DNA of 64,000 nt from Mesostigma viride (lineage: Eukaryota; Streptophyta; Mesostigmatophyceae; Mesostigmatales; Mesostigmataceae): the NCBI GenBank assembly GCA_009746045.1, contig RPFO01000080.1:7783140-7847139 (forward strand), in the 5' to 3' direction. Below the pieces are notes generated by a model. The model saw only the letters and a program-made list of their open reading frames with translations. It ran no database searches and had not been told where the DNA came from. The translations under genes were made by a program, and so were the position numbers. Positions within the stretch are counted from its first letter, which is position 1. Every line of letters starts with the position of its first letter. Positions 63,201 through 64,000 of this stretch are shown piece by piece.

Positions 63201-63679
63201 CAGCCCCTCCGGCCCCACTGCCACCCTCCACGGCCGTGCCAGCCCCTCCGGCCCCACTGCCACCCTCCACGGGAGGACCAGAGTCATCGGTGGAATCCGT
63301 GCTTGCCAACATGATGTTGCAGTTGAAAAAAATGCAAGAGGAGCTCGACGAGAAGAACGCCATCATCAACAAACAAGCGGAGAGATCTGCACCGACAGAA
63401 TCCTGCTCAAGCCTACCAATCCCATGTGTAAGTTCCGCAGCTCCTCAGATACGGAAATGTTACCATCTTTATAATTGTGGATGCCTTGATTAGTTTGCAT
63501 TGCGGTTTTGTTGTGTATTCTTTTTCTGACTACTTGCGCAACCCAATGGTCCAAACTCTCTGCTGTTTGCGTGCAGGAAAATACCCCGGACAGCGCGGCA
63601 CAAGCAAAACACTGCAAGCTGCTGTATGGCCAGAAGGCAGAAGGCATGGCATCAAACCGAGTCCAGCCAGTTTTGGAAT
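60282..63679 (+). pseudogene. Second gene of the CACTA element (five exons, one frameshift)
   Basis: Exons with GT-AG borders and matching phases: 60282-60989, 61185-61455, 61670-62002, 62288-63427 and 63577-63679 (stop TAG). About 850 codons. Exon 1 is charged and helical (A-K-A-Y-Y-S-A-A-V-A-A-E-S, E-L-A-R-R-L-Y-I-R-K-H). Exon 4 holds a conserved-looking segment (L-V-W-D-V-G-R-I-A-M-V-K-P) and then a Pro/Ala repeat P-P-S-T-A-V-P-A-P-L-A-P. It closes with a coiled coil (M-L-Q-L-K-K-M-Q-E-E-L-D-E-K). In one repeat unit near 63170 an extra base shifts the frame, so the coiled coil is read only after a frame change. CACTA elements often carry a second, poorly conserved gene beside the transposase; no homologue is recognised. 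The start could also be a later Met. Confidence 0.6.
62885..63275 (+). repeat. Minisatellite of 36- and 39-bp units in the second CACTA gene
   Basis: About ten units of CCCTCCACGGCCGTGCCAGC-type sequence, alternating with and without CAG. Codes P-P-S-T-A-V-P-A-P-x-A-P. Other long frames over it on both strands are shadows. Confidence 0.9.
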
Positions 63680-64000
63680 AGCTGTAAGTTTTCACGATCA
63701 GGGTGCACAGGATTCCATTTTTTTGCACTACAAAGCATTTGTCTCGTGTACGAGCGCGATTTTTTACTGTCTCGTCATTTTGGACTTGGTGTACATTTGC
63801 ACATCCTGCAGCCTTTCTGATTCTGGCCCTGCCTTGCTGCTTTGTCCTTCTTAATTGTGCTCCTACGTGCAGGAAGACGTAGAACGAAACATGCGGACTC
63901 TGAACAGTATGGGAGAGGCATGAGAACTCTTCTCGTGAAGAATTGTGTGAAGATGTACACAAACTTCCCTGATTCCAAGAATGAATCAGTTTTGCCCTTT
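63680..64000 (+). other. Downstream part of the second CACTA gene
   Basis: After the TAG a GTAAGT donor (63686) and an acceptor before 63874 define another possible exon, open to the window edge in one frame (G-R-R-R-T-K-H-A-D-S-E-Q-Y). If the exon-5 stop is bypassed by another frame, coding would continue here; otherwise it is 3' UTR. Confidence 0.35.

Larger units (their letters stand above)
43633..64000 (-). mobile_element. CACTA (En/Spm-type) DNA transposon, over 20 kb, right end outside the window
   Basis: The terminus CACTAGGAAGTCGGG at 43633 is followed by about 400 bp of CCTGAGA/TCTCAGG repeats, typical of CACTA subterminal regions. A minus-strand TNP2-type transposase gene spans 44354-59676 and a divergent second gene lies at 60282-63679. 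Copia-like element D (51484-59512) and a TTAA element (45680-48327) are inserted. The opposite terminus is not in the window. Confidence 0.78.

Noticed and set aside
62793-63372. Several long Gly/Arg/Trp- or His/Pro-rich frames on both strands
   Set aside because: All read the 36/39-bp minisatellite in alternative frames; only the Pro/Ala frame agrees with the exon structure.

Overview
This is a eukaryotic nuclear segment made almost entirely of nested transposable elements. I see no single-copy housekeeping gene. The eukaryotic call rests on LTR retrotransposons, LINEs, hAT and CACTA transposons and GT-AG introns (several with GTAAGT donors). The plant-type TNP2 gene and repeat-rich style fit an alga or other plant-lineage genome, but the sequence does not fix the species.

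1-6254 is a graveyard of LINE pieces with at least three kinds of 3' end, including insertions of only 62 and 77 bp that still carry target-site duplications (TSDs). 6255-15069 is a young, non-autonomous LTR element (minus strand; 668-bp LTRs; TSD CTGCC) with gag and a protease remnant but no reverse transcriptase. 15070-16485 holds copies of a short SINE-like repeat, a LINE tail and a (CAAAAA)n tract. 16486-37418 is one Copia-like element (element C, minus strand, TSD ATAGA) opened by five later insertions: a LINE (19266-20952), a second Copia-like element B (21673-28638), a hAT element (30770-32287), a TTAA-flanked element (32470-34734) and a 5'-truncated LINE (35094-35659). Element B in turn carries an array of four 206-bp palindromes (24809-26033).

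37419-43632 contains LINE debris, a SINE-like insertion and a second hAT element (38322-42455) that hosts a full-length LINE-type unit coding only for ORF1 (38689-40670). From 43633 to the window end lies a CACTA transposon over 20 kb long. Its minus-strand TNP2 gene is split by a TTAA element in an intron (45680-48327) and by a third Copia-like element, D (51484-59512), in coding sequence. A divergent multi-exon second gene runs at 60282-63679.

The most interesting system is the Copia-like clade B/C/D. In all three, the aspartic-protease-like domain lies between integrase and reverse transcriptase instead of between gag and integrase. Its active-site triplet reads D-T-Q or D-T-N instead of D-T/S-G, the LTRs end AGTT...AACT instead of TG...CA, and in B and D gag and pol share one frame separated only by stop codons. 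Element D, with an intact 1,185-codon pol frame, is the best representative. LTR, TIR and TSD coordinates were read base by base; exon limits and domain edges are approximate.
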